A stretch of DNA of 64,000 nucleotides from Alphaproteobacteria bacterium (GCA_017302575.1 JAFLDD010000001.1:1236629-1300628), one strand, 5' to 3'; shown: positions 43,815 to 52,538, counted from the stretch's first letter. Numbers and translations: made by a program. The notes: generated from the letters alone by a model not told the origin.

Positions 43815-44033
43815 ATGGCTAAAGAAGAACTCTTAGAATTCAAAGGCGTGGTCACGGAAGTGCTGCCCAATACCATGTTCAAGGTAACCCTTGAAAATGG
43901 CCACGTTGTGTTGGCGCATGCTTCGGGCTCGATGCGCAAAAACCGCATTCGCGTACTGGCGGGCGACAAGGTTACCGTTGAAATGACGCCGTATGATTTG
44001 TCCAAAGGACGAATCAAGTTCCGCGAGAAATAA
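43815..44033 (+). CDS. infA: Translation initiation factor IF-1
   Basis: Binds the ribosomal A site during initiation. The 72-residue OB-fold protein reads [21 protein letters not shown] at the start and contains [25 protein letters not shown] and the C-terminal [11 protein letters not shown], all diagnostic of IF-1. It stands in the hisD-UPF0262-infA-maf order that is common in Alphaproteobacteria. Confidence 0.97.
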   Translation: MAKEELLEFKGVVTEVLPNTMFKVTLENGHVVLAHASGSMRKNRIRVLAGDKVTVEMTPYDLSKGRIKFREK

Positions 44034-44035
44034 TC

Positions 44036-44563
44036 GTGTCGTTGATACTCGCATCTGCATCACCACGCAGATTGCAGCTACTCGCGCAGATCGGCATCGT
44101 ACCCGCCAAAGTTATCCCCGCAGATATTGATGAGACACCCCACAAGGGCGAGCTGCCGCTTGCTTATGCCAAGCGTCTAGCCCGCGAAAAGGCGGATGCA
44201 GTAGCAGGCGACTTTGTTCTTGCGGCAGATACGGTGGTTGCCTGTGGTCGGCGTATTCTGCCTAAAGGTGAAAATGAGGCTATGGCACGCGAATGCCTCG
44301 CCTTGCTTTCCAATCGTCGTCACAAGGTTATTACAGGTGTTTGTGTGCGTAGAAACGGCGTGAGTAAGGTGATTGCTGTCACCACGCTTGTGCAGTTTAG
44401 CAATGTCGATATTGATGCGTATATCGCAACAGGTGAGTGGGAAGGTAAGGCGGGCGGCTATGCTATTCAGGGCGCTGCGGCAGCGTTCACGAAAATGATT
44501 CGCGGCTCTTTCACAAACGTCGTTGGGTTGCCGCTTTACGAAGTCGCAAAGCTACTCCGCTAA
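44036..44563 (+). CDS. Maf-like nucleoside triphosphate pyrophosphatase
   Basis: Hydrolyses non-canonical or specific nucleoside triphosphates (dTTP/UTP in Maf proteins). Starts with GTG at 44036, two bases after the infA stop, reading MSLILASASPRRLQLLAQIG, the family's opening motif. FVLAADTVVACGRRILPKG carries the catalytic Asp near residue 65. At 175 residues it is slightly short but complete to the C-terminal NVVGLPLYEVAKLL. It converges with the HIT gene with a 12 bp overlap. Confidence 0.92.
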   Translation: MSLILASASPRRLQLLAQIGIVPAKVIPADIDETPHKGELPLAYAKRLAREKADAVAGDFVLAADTVVACGRRILPKGENEAMARECLALLSNRRHKVITGVCVRRNGVSKVIAVTTLVQFSNVDIDAYIATGEWEGKAGGYAIQGAAAAFTKMIRGSFTNVVGLPLYEVAKLLR

Positions 44564-44905
44564 CAGGGCACTCATCGATTTTCCTGCAAGAATATGCACG
44601 TGGAAATGGAATACCGACTGCCCAGCAACTGCACCATTATTGGTGATGATGCGGAAGTCTTTGAGTCCTAATTGCTGCACTACTTTGTGCACGGACTCAA
44701 AAAATTGGCCGACATTTTTTGCACCCGCTTTTGCAACAAAATCTGCGAAGGATTCATAATCCCCCTTCGGCACCACCAATACGTGTATGGGTGCGGCAGG
44801 TGCAATGTCGTGAAAGGCGAGCGCGAAAACGTCTTCATACACTTTATTGCAAGGTATTTCACCGCCTAGGATCCGCGCGAAGATATTATTGCTATCGTAA
44901 GCCAT
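44552..44905 (-). CDS. Histidine triad (HIT) family hydrolase, HinT-like
   Basis: Purine nucleoside phosphoramidase or related nucleotide hydrolase. The 117 residues contain the HIT signature HxHxHxx as FHFHVHILAG near residue 98, and the upstream DNNIFARILGGEIPCNKVYED start typical of HinT proteins. It is the last gene of the leftward his operon; its ATG overlaps the hisE stop (TAATG). HinT next to hisE is common in Alphaproteobacteria. Confidence 0.93.
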   Translation of the reverse strand: MAYDSNNIFARILGGEIPCNKVYEDVFALAFHDIAPAAPIHVLVVPKGDYESFADFVAKAGAKNVGQFFESVHKVVQQLGLKDFRIITNNGAVAGQSVFHFHVHILAGKSMSALLAE

Positions 44906-45222
44906 TACTGCGCTCGTTTGTTTTTTTCTTCGATGCCACTAACACCTTCGCGGCGTTCGAGCTCTTTCATGATGTCTTCGGGGGTGATGTTCATGGCGGC
45001 CCATAGCACCATCAAATGAAACAACACGTCCGCACTTTCGCGGATGGTAGCATCCTTGTCATTTTGCGTCGCGGCGATTGATACTTCAACGCCCTCTTCA
45101 CCCACTTTCTTGGCGATGTGCGCGATGCCCTTGCTCATCAGCTTAGCAACATAGCTGCTTTCTGGGCTAGCATTGCGCCGAGCAACGATCGTGTTGAAGA
45201 GCTTGTAAAGTGAATCTTGCAT
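44905..45222 (-). CDS. hisE: Phosphoribosyl-ATP diphosphatase
   Basis: Second step of histidine synthesis: pyrophosphate removal from phosphoribosyl-ATP. The 105-residue helical protein has the MazG-like metal-binding pattern KVGEEGVEVSIAA, NDKDATIRESADVLFHLMVLW. It is separated from hisF by one base. The next enzyme, HisI, is not fused here and is not in the window. Confidence 0.95.
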   Translation of the reverse strand: MQDSLYKLFNTIVARRNASPESSYVAKLMSKGIAHIAKKVGEEGVEVSIAATQNDKDATIRESADVLFHLMVLWAAMNITPEDIMKELERREGVSGIEEKNKRAQ

Positions 45223-45223
45223 A

Positions 45224-45982
45224 TTACTGCCTTACCGCAATCGCAGCATTTGATAAAGACTCTTTCACATCGGCTATCTTGAATTGGCCAAAATGGAAGA
45301 CGCTTGCGGCAAGCAAACCCGTGGCGCCCGCTTTGGCGCCTTCTGCGAAATCTTTGAGACTGCCAACACCGCCAGAGGCAATGACTGGTACGCGCACAAT
45401 GCTAGTGATACGCTTGATGAGCTCGACATCGTAGCCGTCTTTGGTGCCGTCCCTATCCATTGAGGTGACTAGCAATTCGCCCGCACCTGAGGAGGCCATT
45501 CTTTTTGCCCATTCCACCGCATCCAACCCTGTGGGGTTGCGCCCACCATGGGTGAAGATTTCCCATCTTCCGTCAGCAACCTTCTTGGCATCAATTGCCA
45601 CGACGATACATTGCGCGCCAAATTTCTCGGCCGCTTCTTTGACGAACTCAGGACGCTTGACCGCCGCACTGTTGATGGAAACTTTATCTGCACCTGCCAA
45701 TAATAGCGTGCGAATATCGCCCAGCTCGCGCACGCCACCACCCACAGTGAAGGGCATGAAACATTGCTGCGCCACCTTATCCACCATGTCGTATAGAATG
45801 CCGCGATTATCGGAAGTAGCGGTAATGTCGAGGAAGCAGAGCTCATCCGCTCCCTGTGCATCGTAGAGCTTGGCTTGCTCGATGGGATCGCCTGCATCCA
45901 TCAAATCGACAAAGTTCACACCCTTGACGACGCGGCCACCCGTGACGTCTAGACATGGAATGATTCTGACAGGAAACGTCAT
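45224..45982 (-). CDS. hisF: Imidazole glycerol phosphate synthase, cyclase subunit
   Basis: TIM-barrel subunit that uses ammonia delivered by HisH to close the imidazole ring and release AICAR. The 252 residues read [23 protein letters not shown] at the start (catalytic Asp in CLDV), and later [12 protein letters not shown] with the second catalytic Asp, and [12 protein letters not shown]. It overlaps hisA by 4 bp. Confidence 0.97.
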   Translation of the reverse strand: MTFPVRIIPCLDVTGGRVVKGVNFVDLMDAGDPIEQAKLYDAQGADELCFLDITATSDNRGILYDMVDKVAQQCFMPFTVGGGVRELGDIRTLLLAGADKVSINSAAVKRPEFVKEAAEKFGAQCIVVAIDAKKVADGRWEIFTHGGRNPTGLDAVEWAKRMASSGAGELLVTSMDRDGTKDGYDVELIKRITSIVRVPVIASGGVGSLKDFAEGAKAGATGLLAASVFHFGQFKIADVKESLSNAAIAVRQ

Positions 45983-46689
45983 GCGATTTTCAATGCTTTC
46001 AAATCAATCTTTTTTTCGTAAAGCGCTTTGCCAATGATAATGCCTTCAAAGCAGTCCATCTTTGCGGCAGCCTCAATATCGTGATTGCCCGACACACCGC
46101 CCGATACAATCACGGGAATACGCACGGACTTGGCTAGCGCTGCGGTTTCTTCCAAGTTAGGGCCACTCAAAGTTCCGTCACGCCCGATGTCGGTGTAGAT
46201 GATACTTGCAACGCCTGCGTCCTCGAAGGCGCGGGCTAAATCAACTGCACGCATTTGCGACGTGTTCACCCAGCCCTCAACCGCCACCATGCCGCCCTTC
46301 GCGTCGATGCCGACAACGATTTGCTTTGGGAATGCGCGCGCTAATTCGCGAACAAACGAGGGATTCTTAAGCGCAATCGTGCCGAGTATGACGCGCGCGA
46401 TACCTGCTTCCAACCATGCCTCGACTTGTGCGCGGGTGCGAATACCGCCACCAAGCTGCACGGGTATCGTCAATCGCTCTAGCATCGCCTCGACGGGTTT
46501 TTTGTTCACGCTTTGTCCCTCAATCGCGCCATTCAAATCTACCACGTGAAGGTATTTGAAGCCCGCAGCTTCAAACTCGGCAGCTTGTTCGGCAGGGTTC
46601 TCGCCATAGATTGTGGCCTGCGCCATATCACCCTTGAATAGGCGTACGCATTTACCGTCTTTCAGATCAATGGCGGGGTAGAGTCTCAT
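45979..46689 (-). CDS. hisA: Phosphoribosylformimino-AICAR phosphate isomerase
   Basis: Amadori-type isomerase of histidine synthesis; a TIM barrel related to HisF. The 236 residues have the catalytic Asp in [16 protein letters not shown], the [11 protein letters not shown] loop, and the second catalytic Asp in [14 protein letters not shown]. It overlaps both the GNAT gene before it and hisF after it by 4 bp. Confidence 0.97.
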   Translation of the reverse strand: MRLYPAIDLKDGKCVRLFKGDMAQATIYGENPAEQAAEFEAAGFKYLHVVDLNGAIEGQSVNKKPVEAMLERLTIPVQLGGGIRTRAQVEAWLEAGIARVILGTIALKNPSFVRELARAFPKQIVVGIDAKGGMVAVEGWVNTSQMRAVDLARAFEDAGVASIIYTDIGRDGTLSGPNLEETAALAKSVRIPVIVSGGVSGNHDIEAAAKMDCFEGIIIGKALYEKKIDLKALKIA

Positions 46690-47219
46690 ACCAGCCCAGA
46701 TATAGGCTCGAGTTTTTTATAGAAGTAATGGCCAGCGACCATCGTGGCATTGACGAATTCATAGTAAGGCAGCCTGCCCCATTCCGTGTATCCAGACTCA
46801 CGATAAATCTGTAGCGCGCGCTCTTGCGTTTCGCGCACAGAGAGGCGAACCATCGAGAAGCCATCTTTCGCGGCTTCGCGTTCCGCATGCTCCAGCAGTG
46901 TTTTTGCCAACCCATGTCCGCGTGCCCATGGTGCGACGAAATGCGCTTCAATCTCGCAGGAGAATGCAGAAGTTTCTTTGCTCTTACTAGGGCGCACCAG
47001 TTGGATGGAAGCTGCCAATGTGCCGTCCAGTCTTCCGCCTAGCAAGGTGCGTGAAGGTACGACTAGTACACCTTTCCAATACGCTTCCAGCACATCGCGG
47101 ATGGGCGGTGTAAGCCAATTGAAGCCGATACCGTCGGTAATCGCATCTTCTGTGGCTTGGCAAAGGTCACTCAAATCCGAGCCACGAAACGCTGTTATTT
47201 TTTCAACCGAAATGGGCAT
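46686..47219 (-). CDS. GNAT family N-acetyltransferase
   Basis: Acetyl-CoA-dependent transferase with unknown acceptor. The 177 residues hold the GNAT core: IEAHFVAPWARGHGLAKTLLEHAE carries the acetyl-CoA-binding R/Q-x-x-G-x-G/A pattern near residue 100, followed by LSVRETQERALQIYRESGY. The gene is wedged between hisH (1-base overlap, TAATG) and hisA (4-base overlap), so it is translated as part of the his operon. This placement occurs in other Alphaproteobacteria and hints at a metabolic or self-protection role, but no substrate can be read from the sequence. Confidence 0.88.
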   Translation of the reverse strand: MPISVEKITAFRGSDLSDLCQATEDAITDGIGFNWLTPPIRDVLEAYWKGVLVVPSRTLLGGRLDGTLAASIQLVRPSKSKETSAFSCEIEAHFVAPWARGHGLAKTLLEHAEREAAKDGFSMVRLSVRETQERALQIYRESGYTEWGRLPYYEFVNATMVAGHYFYKKLEPISGLV

Positions 47220-47845
47220 TACATCCTCACGAAATTGGTTAGAAGCTCAAGGCCAATGCGTTGGCTCTTTTCTGGGTGGAACTGTGTCGCGACGATGTGG
47301 TCACGGCCGATGATTGCCACAACATCACCCCCATAGTCAACCGTTGCCAGCACATCGTTTGGTGCGGCACCTACCGCGTGGTAGCTATGCACAAAATAGG
47401 CATGCGATGCCTGCGGAATGTTACTGAATAACGGATGATTCGCCTTAAGGCGCAGCTTGTTCCACCCCATGTGAGGAATGCGTAGATTTTGATCCGCAGG
47501 GGTAAGTGGTTTGACTTCGCCTTTGAACCAACCAAGCCCCTCATGCACACCGAATTCGTGGCCGCGCTCGAACAGCATTTGCATGCCTACACAGATACCC
47601 AGAAAAGGGGTCGTGCCGTGGCGCACGTGTTTTTCAAGCGCCGCAATCATATTTGGCAGGGCCTTCAAACCATTCATACAATCGGCAAATGCGCCAACGC
47701 CTGGCAGCACAATATGCGTTGCCGTTGCCAACTCTGCGGCATCGCTGGTGATGCGCACCTCGTCGTCTGGTGCAACATGTGCCAAGGCTTTGCGGACAGA
47801 ATGTAAATTCCCTGCGCCGCAATCAATGATGAGGATCTGTTTCAT
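47219..47845 (-). CDS. hisH: Imidazole glycerol phosphate synthase, glutamine amidotransferase subunit
   Basis: Releases ammonia from glutamine for HisF. The 208 residues contain the class I amidotransferase triad: the nucleophilic Cys in GICVGMQMLFERG (near residue 87) and His/Glu in TQFHPEKSQ near the C-terminus; the start IIDCGAGNLHSVRKAL is typical. It overlaps the DUF2628 gene stop by 4 bp (ATGA). Confidence 0.96.
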   Translation of the reverse strand: MKQILIIDCGAGNLHSVRKALAHVAPDDEVRITSDAAELATATHIVLPGVGAFADCMNGLKALPNMIAALEKHVRHGTTPFLGICVGMQMLFERGHEFGVHEGLGWFKGEVKPLTPADQNLRIPHMGWNKLRLKANHPLFSNIPQASHAYFVHSYHAVGAAPNDVLATVDYGGDVVAIIGRDHIVATQFHPEKSQRIGLELLTNFVRM

Positions 47846-48225
47846 GCGTGTTCGTGGCTGTAATAATAACGGCGTTCTGCATCCAGCACATTGCTACCAG
47901 TGCTGACATCTCGCAAAATAAAGCCTCTGCGCTCCAGTGCGGCGCCGCGAATTTCTGAAGCATTGGCAGCGAGCCAGCATTGTAAAGCAAGTTGGATGAT
48001 ACCAATCGACACTTCAGACCACCCAAGCTTTTGGCCAACCATAACCGATGCAACCAGCAACACGGTGAATAATATCGCCTCTAGCCACAAGCGCTGATAC
48101 AGCAACCATGCACCATGAAACAAAAATGCGAATATCGAAAAGCCTTGGCGCACAAGCACGGTGGCCTCTTCTTCTGGCTTGTTCGGGTGCTGATAGATTT
48201 CATAAAGTTGAATAGAGTTGAACAT
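47842..48225 (-). CDS. DUF2628 family membrane protein
   Basis: Small membrane protein of unknown function often found inside alphaproteobacterial his operons. The 127 residues have a polar start (MFNSIQLYEIYQHPNKPEEEA), the family segment VLVRQGFSIFAFLFHGAWLLYQRLWLEA forming a first hydrophobic helix, two further helices (LFTVLLVASVMVGQKL, IGIIQLALQCWLAANA), and a polar tail with RRGFILRDVSTG. It sits between hisB and hisH with a 4-base overlap to hisH. Confidence 0.87.
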   Translation of the reverse strand: MFNSIQLYEIYQHPNKPEEEATVLVRQGFSIFAFLFHGAWLLYQRLWLEAILFTVLLVASVMVGQKLGWSEVSIGIIQLALQCWLAANASEIRGAALERRGFILRDVSTGSNVLDAERRYYYSHEHA

Positions 48226-48281
48226 ATGCTCGGCTCTGTCTTCGCCTTCTTGCTAAATTCGCTTCGCGTACTAAGCGTCGG

Positions 48282-48881
48282 TTATTTCTTTGTCAAAACA
48301 CCCTTGGTGGAGGGCACGGCATCGGCCTTACGCGGGTCAATCTCGACTGCTTGGCGCAAGCAACGCGCAACACCTTTATAGCAGCTCTCCACGATATGGT
48401 GGTTATTCACGCCATAGAGGTTCTCGATATGCAGTGTCATGCCTGAGGTCTGCGCAAAGGCTTGGAACCATTCGCGGAATAACTCGGTGTCCATCTCGCC
48501 TAATTTTGGTTTGGTGAAGCTGACATTCCACACAAAGTAAGGACGGCCTGAAAGGTCAATCGCCACGCGGGTCAATGTTTCGTCCATGGGCGAGAGGGCG
48601 TCTGCATAGCGACGAATGCCCACGCGTTCACCCAGCGCATCGGCCACGGCTTGGCCAATCGCCAGACCTGTATCTTCGGTGGTATGGTGGAAATCGATGT
48701 GGAGGTCGCCCTTAGCCTCAACCTTAAGGTCCATCAACGAATGGCGCGAAAGCTGCTCGAGCATATGGTCGAGAAACCCTATACCCGTGCTCACTTGGTA
48801 CTGGCCCGTACCATCGAGATTCACCTCAACGACGATGCTGGTTTCTTTCGTTTTACGTTCGACTTTTGCAATGCGTGCCAT
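48282..48881 (-). CDS. hisB: Imidazoleglycerol-phosphate dehydratase
   Basis: Dehydrates imidazole glycerol phosphate to imidazole acetol phosphate with two manganese ions. The 199 residues contain [16 protein letters not shown], the metal-binding [18 protein letters not shown], and the second half repeat [18 protein letters not shown]. Only the dehydratase domain is present; the phosphatase domain found in enterobacterial HisB is absent, as is normal in Alphaproteobacteria. It is the first gene of the leftward his operon. Confidence 0.96.
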   Translation of the reverse strand: MARIAKVERKTKETSIVVEVNLDGTGQYQVSTGIGFLDHMLEQLSRHSLMDLKVEAKGDLHIDFHHTTEDTGLAIGQAVADALGERVGIRRYADALSPMDETLTRVAIDLSGRPYFVWNVSFTKPKLGEMDTELFREWFQAFAQTSGMTLHIENLYGVNNHHIVESCYKGVARCLRQAVEIDPRKADAVPSTKGVLTKK

Positions 48882-48926
48882 GGGCTCTCCTGATGAGGCG
48901 CACGCTAAACGAGGCCGCCCGTCCCG

Positions 48927-48965
48927 TCAACTGTCTGAGACAAAAGCAGCTCTTTTGACAATTGA
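48927..48965. promoter_or_regulatory. Candidate operator between hisB and the MarR-GNAT gene
   Basis: Two nested inverted repeats: outer TCAACTGTC / GACAATTGA (one mismatch) and inner CAAAAG / CTTTTG. It lies between divergent genes, one of which encodes a MarR-type regulator; such proteins often bind near-palindromes in their own promoter. Proposed from position and symmetry only. Confidence 0.4.
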
Positions 48966-48999
48966 CAGGACCATGTAGATAGTTGATAAAGTCAAGTAT

Positions 49000-49917
49000 A
49001 TGGGAACTGCCTCGCACGTCGCCGCTATACGGCACTTTAACCGCACCTACACCCGCCATGTGGGCGCAGTGAACGGCAAGAGCTTGCCAAAAGGCTATAG
49101 TCTGCCTGAGTTACATATCTTGCACGCTATTGCGCAAAAGCCCGATATTACCGCTAAGGAGCTTACCGTCCTGCTGGATATGGATGCGGGGTATCTTAGC
49201 CGTATTCTGACACGGCTGGTGAAACGCAAACTCGTCACGCGCACACCCAGCGTGATGGATAAGCGTCAACTTCACCTGAAACTTACACCTACAGGCTTAC
49301 AACGCTTTAATGAGGTTGAGGCATTCGCCAACCATTATGTAAGCGAGCAGTTGGCATCGCTCGTGCCCGCCAAGCGCGACACGATGGTTAAATCCATGCA
49401 GACAATTTTGAACACCATCAACGAAGACCCCTCTGCGCCGATCATCTTTCGCCAACTCAAACTGGGTGATGCGGGCTGGATTGTGCATCGTCATGGGGCG
49501 TTGATTGCTCCTGAATTTGGCTGGGATACACGCTTTGAAGCGCTTTGCGCGCGCATCCTGGCCGACTTTATTGACCAGTATCAACCAGCGTGGGAGCGTA
49601 GCTATGTCGTCGAGCGTAATGGCGATATTCTGGGTTCACTCTTTCTAGTACGCCACGATGCAGAAACGGCCAAGCTGCGCCTGCTCTATGTTGAGCCGGC
49701 CGCACGCGGCATGGGTTTGGCAACGAAGCTGCTTGAGAAGGCCATTCAATTTGCGCGCAGCAAACATTATAAACGTGTCACGCTTTTCACGACCTCGAAC
49801 AATCTGGCCGCACGTCGCCTTTATGATGCAGTGGGCTTTAAGATTGTGAAAGAAGAGGTGCAGGATTTTTGTGGTATGCCGCTTACCGAAGAACATTGGG
49901 AGCTGATGCTTGCTTAA
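49000..49917 (+). CDS. MarR-type regulator fused to GNAT acetyltransferase
   Basis: Two-domain protein of 305 residues. Residues 1-145 form a winged-helix MarR domain: LPELHILHAIAQKPDITAKELTVLL, DMDAGYLSRILTRLVKRKLVTRTPS, DKRQLHLKLTPTG. Residues 150-305 form a GNAT domain with LLYVEPAARGMGLATKLLEKAIQFA, the acetyl-CoA loop being RGMGLA, followed by TLFTTSNNLAARRLYDAVGF. This fusion is a known architecture in Proteobacteria; targets vary. The gene is divergent from hisB, across a stretch holding nested inverted repeats that may be its operator. It lacks a clear ribosome site. Confidence 0.9.
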   Translation: MGTASHVAAIRHFNRTYTRHVGAVNGKSLPKGYSLPELHILHAIAQKPDITAKELTVLLDMDAGYLSRILTRLVKRKLVTRTPSVMDKRQLHLKLTPTGLQRFNEVEAFANHYVSEQLASLVPAKRDTMVKSMQTILNTINEDPSAPIIFRQLKLGDAGWIVHRHGALIAPEFGWDTRFEALCARILADFIDQYQPAWERSYVVERNGDILGSLFLVRHDAETAKLRLLYVEPAARGMGLATKLLEKAIQFARSKHYKRVTLFTTSNNLAARRLYDAVGFKIVKEEVQDFCGMPLTEEHWELMLA

Positions 49918-49966
49918 TGCGCGGCGCTATATTATGGCATGAGTGAAATCATTTCTGGAGCTACTC

Positions 49967-50587
49967 ATGTTGAAAAAAATCCTTCTCGTATTCGTCGTAT
50001 TGATTCTTAGCTTTGTTGGTTATGTTTCAACGAAACCTTCAGAGTATCGCTATGAGCGTGCTCTGGTGATCGCCGCACCGGCCGATGTTATTTTCCCCTT
50101 CGTGAACACACAGAAGGAATGGGAAAAATGGTCGCCATGGGCAGATCAAGATCCCGATATGAAGATTAGCTACGAAGGCGCAGAGTCGGGTGTTGGCTCA
50201 ATCGTGACATGGGAAGGTAACTCGAAAGTGGGCAAAGGTTCATCCACCATCACCGAAAGTGTGCCGTTTGATCGCGTCGTATTCGCGCTGGATTTCGTCG
50301 AGCCAATGGCTGGCAAAAGCACCGTTACTTTCACCTTCTCACCTACCGTAGAGGGCACGAAAGTGACGTGGGCAATGGAAGGTAAAGCAGGCTTTGCTGC
50401 CAAGGCGATGAGCGTTATCATGGATTGTGGAGATATCTGCACCAGCATGATGAGCAAGGGTCTCAAGAAATTGGCTGCTGTTGCTACGGCTGATGTTGCT
50501 GCAAAAGCTGCAGCGATTGCGTCGGAAGCGGCCGAGGCTGCTAAAGCGCTCGATGAGAAAGCAGAAGAAGCGCCCGCGAAGGAGTAG
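49967..50587 (+). CDS. SRPBCC (START-like) family protein with N-terminal membrane anchor
   Basis: The 206-residue form begins MLKKILLVFVVLILSFVGYV, a membrane anchor or uncleaved signal, preceded by GGAG at a good distance; the longer frame to 49943 lacks such a site. The middle is a polyketide cyclase/START-like fold (about 30-165: ALVIAAPADVIFPFVNTQKEW, WSPWADQDPDMKISYEG). The last 40 residues are Ala/Glu/Lys-rich and coiled (AAKAAAIASEAAEAAKAL). Such proteins bind a hydrophobic ligand; its identity is unknown. Confidence 0.8.
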   Translation: MLKKILLVFVVLILSFVGYVSTKPSEYRYERALVIAAPADVIFPFVNTQKEWEKWSPWADQDPDMKISYEGAESGVGSIVTWEGNSKVGKGSSTITESVPFDRVVFALDFVEPMAGKSTVTFTFSPTVEGTKVTWAMEGKAGFAAKAMSVIMDCGDICTSMMSKGLKKLAAVATADVAAKAAAIASEAAEAAKALDEKAEEAPAKE

Positions 50588-50590
50588 CGG

Positions 50591-50812
50591 TTACGCCTTT
50601 TTCAAGAACTCGGTACGCAATACAAGGCCTTTGACTTTCTCGGCGTTGCATTCAATTTCGTCCTCGTTAAACGTGAGGCGAATGTTCTTGATCATCGTGC
50701 CGCGCTTTAAAGTCACGTTCGCGCCTTTGACTTTCAAATCCTTGATGAGTGTTACTGAGTCACCGTCTGCCAGACGCGTGCCGTTACTATCTTTTACAAT
50801 GAGATCTTCCAT
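50591..50812 (-). CDS. PhnA-type small domain protein (YjdM C-terminal-like)
   Basis: The 73 residues (start MEDLIVKDSNGTRL) match the PhnA/YjdM C-terminal beta domain: DSNGTRLADGDSVTLIKDLKVKG, then RGTMIKNIRLT. The zinc-ribbon half found in full-length YjdM is missing, as in many short homologues. The ATG at 50812 is preferred because the longer frame to 50878 reads back into the neighbouring gene. Despite the historical name, a role in phosphonate use is not established. It lies 2 bases after the DUF1523 gene stop. Confidence 0.85.
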   Translation of the reverse strand: MEDLIVKDSNGTRLADGDSVTLIKDLKVKGANVTLKRGTMIKNIRLTFNEDEIECNAEKVKGLVLRTEFLKKA

Positions 50813-50814
50813 CG

Positions 50815-51171
50815 CTATTCCTTTACTTCTTTCATGCGCGCAATGTTTGGGTACATGCTGAGAATGGGTATGCGCCACCCATACACTTTCAAGCGGTAGC
50901 GCTTGCCCACGTCCAGATCACCATAAAAATCGCTGCTATTATATTTCAGGAACCAACCCGCATCGTCGTTACGAAAGACGCCGTGATCCGTGTAGATGAG
51001 GTACGTGCTGGTCACGACATTTTCACGTCTTTGGCTCTCGGTAGAGATTTGCTTATCTTTGATGAGGACATTCTCTATCGTGCGTTGGGTTAGCCACTGA
51101 TAGGGAAGATTCGTGAACAGCAGCCCGACGATGATAATGACGGGAATGGCGATAAACAGAATGCGGCGCAT
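50815..51171 (-). CDS. DUF1523 family membrane-anchored protein
   Basis: The 118-residue protein has one N-terminal membrane helix (ILFIAIPVIIIVGLLFTNLPY) and a periplasmic or cytosolic domain ending in the family's hallmark KVYGWRIPILSMYPNIARM. Function unknown. It follows the methyltransferase gene after 4 bases and precedes the PhnA-type gene, so three genes read leftwards as one unit. Confidence 0.85.
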   Translation of the reverse strand: MRRILFIAIPVIIIVGLLFTNLPYQWLTQRTIENVLIKDKQISTESQRRENVVTSTYLIYTDHGVFRNDDAGWFLKYNSSDFYGDLDVGKRYRLKVYGWRIPILSMYPNIARMKEVKE

Positions 51172-51175
51172 GAGC

Positions 51176-52066
51176 CTATTCTTTTCCGAATATCTTGCGC
51201 ACCGTTTGGCGAATCATACGCTTGATGCGCATTGAGTTCGAGCGCGCAGGCGCCATGATCAACTCGTTCACGACAGATTTTTTGCGGTCCATGCGTGATT
51301 CAAACGGCCAGTTCACGCCGCAGCGATACGGAATATGCTCGGTCTCTTTGATGGCACGCACCAGGCAACGACCATAGGTGTAGAATTTCACCTCAACGTC
51401 TTTGTAGCCCATGAACTCGCACATATCACGCAAGCAAACGCCAGAAGGCTGCCACCACATGCCGCCATGGTAACGACCAAAATTCGCATATGAGCGGTTT
51501 TTATCGTCCACCGCGTTGGTCTCGATGAGTAATTCGCCACCAACCTTGAGTAGTTGGTTCAGTTGGTAAAGCCCTACCAACATATCGCTCATGTGGTAAA
51601 GCACGCCACTGAATAGAATCATATCGAGCGAGGCATTTTCAATATGCTGCCCCAGCGTGTAAACTGAGGACGGAATCGTTTTGATGTTATCTTTTTTTAG
51701 CAACTTTGCGAGGTAGTTGCACTGCTCGAGGTGCGATGGCAATTCGTCAACACCATAGACGATGCGCGGGTTGCGCGAGGCAAGAATCGCGCTGATGCCG
51801 CCCGTATAACAGCCAATATCGGCAATCGCTGCGCCCGAATAATCGGGCTTCAGCCAGCCCCATTCGTCAAGTTTATCAATGATGTTGAGGTAATTATCGC
51901 CCAACACGCCCTGTTTCTCAAATGCGCCAAAATCAATCGTGTGGCCCCAGCCATACTGGGCGTTGCGATCCAATGCATCCATTTCCTGCTGGATACGCTT
52001 AACTTCATCGTTGCCAGATGGTTTAATCGCAAACACGCTTTTGTATTTGGTATAGGCGGCGCTCAT
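51176..52066 (-). CDS. SAM-dependent methyltransferase, CmoB-like
   Basis: Class I methyltransferase of 296 residues. A SAM-binding loop IADIGCYTGGISAILA is at about residue 84; the following VYGVDELPSHLEQ carries the ribose-binding acidic residue; LFSGVLYHMSDMLVGLYQLN matches the tRNA carboxymethyltransferase CmoB/DUF1698 group. The C-terminal tail is strongly basic (RIKRMIRQTVRKIFGK). The true substrate is unknown: CmoB itself needs carboxy-SAM-binding residues that cannot be judged here, and sugar methyltransferases look alike. Confidence 0.8.
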   Translation of the reverse strand: MSAAYTKYKSVFAIKPSGNDEVKRIQQEMDALDRNAQYGWGHTIDFGAFEKQGVLGDNYLNIIDKLDEWGWLKPDYSGAAIADIGCYTGGISAILASRNPRIVYGVDELPSHLEQCNYLAKLLKKDNIKTIPSSVYTLGQHIENASLDMILFSGVLYHMSDMLVGLYQLNQLLKVGGELLIETNAVDDKNRSYANFGRYHGGMWWQPSGVCLRDMCEFMGYKDVEVKFYTYGRCLVRAIKETEHIPYRCGVNWPFESRMDRKKSVVNELIMAPARSNSMRIKRMIRQTVRKIFGKE

Positions 52067-52175
52067 GGTTTCTCGTCTTGTGCTGAGTACGGAGTTTCTA
52101 GTTAAGGTGACTTCATAGCAACCACATAGGTGGTAATCAAGCGCTTATCGCCAAGAAAGTAGGCTGCTTTGAGGG

Positions 52176-52260
52176 TGGTGCCCCTGGTCGGACATGCTCG
52201 CGGCGGCTTCGCCTTGCTCCTCCGCTCTCGCTATGTTCGCTTACGCTCACTAAGCTACGA
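52176..52260. repeat. Fragmentary duplicate of the tRNA-Leu 3' end
   Basis: Bases 52176-52192 equal 52327-52343, the 3' end of tRNA-Leu including its CCA (17 identical bases). After a 65-base GC-rich insert there is CGAGTCGAACCAG, similar to the T-arm of the same tRNA. This looks like a broken tRNA copy or an old duplication junction. No full cloverleaf can be formed. Confidence 0.5.
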
Positions 52261-52296
52261 GTCGAACCAGTTGGTGCTCGGCCTGACGCAGAACTA

Positions 52297-52326
52297 TTTC
52301 CAAGAAGCCAATGGCCTTTTTGGAAA
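52297..52326 (-). terminator. Hairpin directly after tRNA-Leu
   Basis: On the tRNA strand the outer arms are TTTCCAA and TTGGAAA, with GCC/GGC pairing inside. It begins at the base after the CCA, just as the hairpin behind tRNA-Thr does. It lacks a strong T-run. Confidence 0.5.
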
Positions 52327-52411
52327 TGGTGCCCCTGGTCGGACTCGAACCAACACGCCTTGCGGCACTCGATTTTGAGTCGAGCGCGTCTACCAATTCC
52401 ACCACAGGGGC
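52327..52411 (-). tRNA. tRNA-Leu (anticodon CAA)
   Basis: An 85-base class II tRNA with CCA encoded. The acceptor is GCCCCTG/CAGGGGC, the anticodon loop CTCAAAA with CAA between CTCGA and TCGAG, a long variable arm (GTGCCGCAAGGCGT), and the T-arm GGTTCGAGTCC. It reads UUG. Confidence 0.96.
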
Positions 52412-52538
52412 ACTGCCTAGTGTCTTCTGCTGCGCTTTGTGAAAATACATCCGCTAGCAGTTAAGGTCGCGCACTATAGCCAGAAGATGGCCTGCGTCAA
52501 TCATTGTCATAGGGCGTGATTTCTGCTTACATCCCGCC

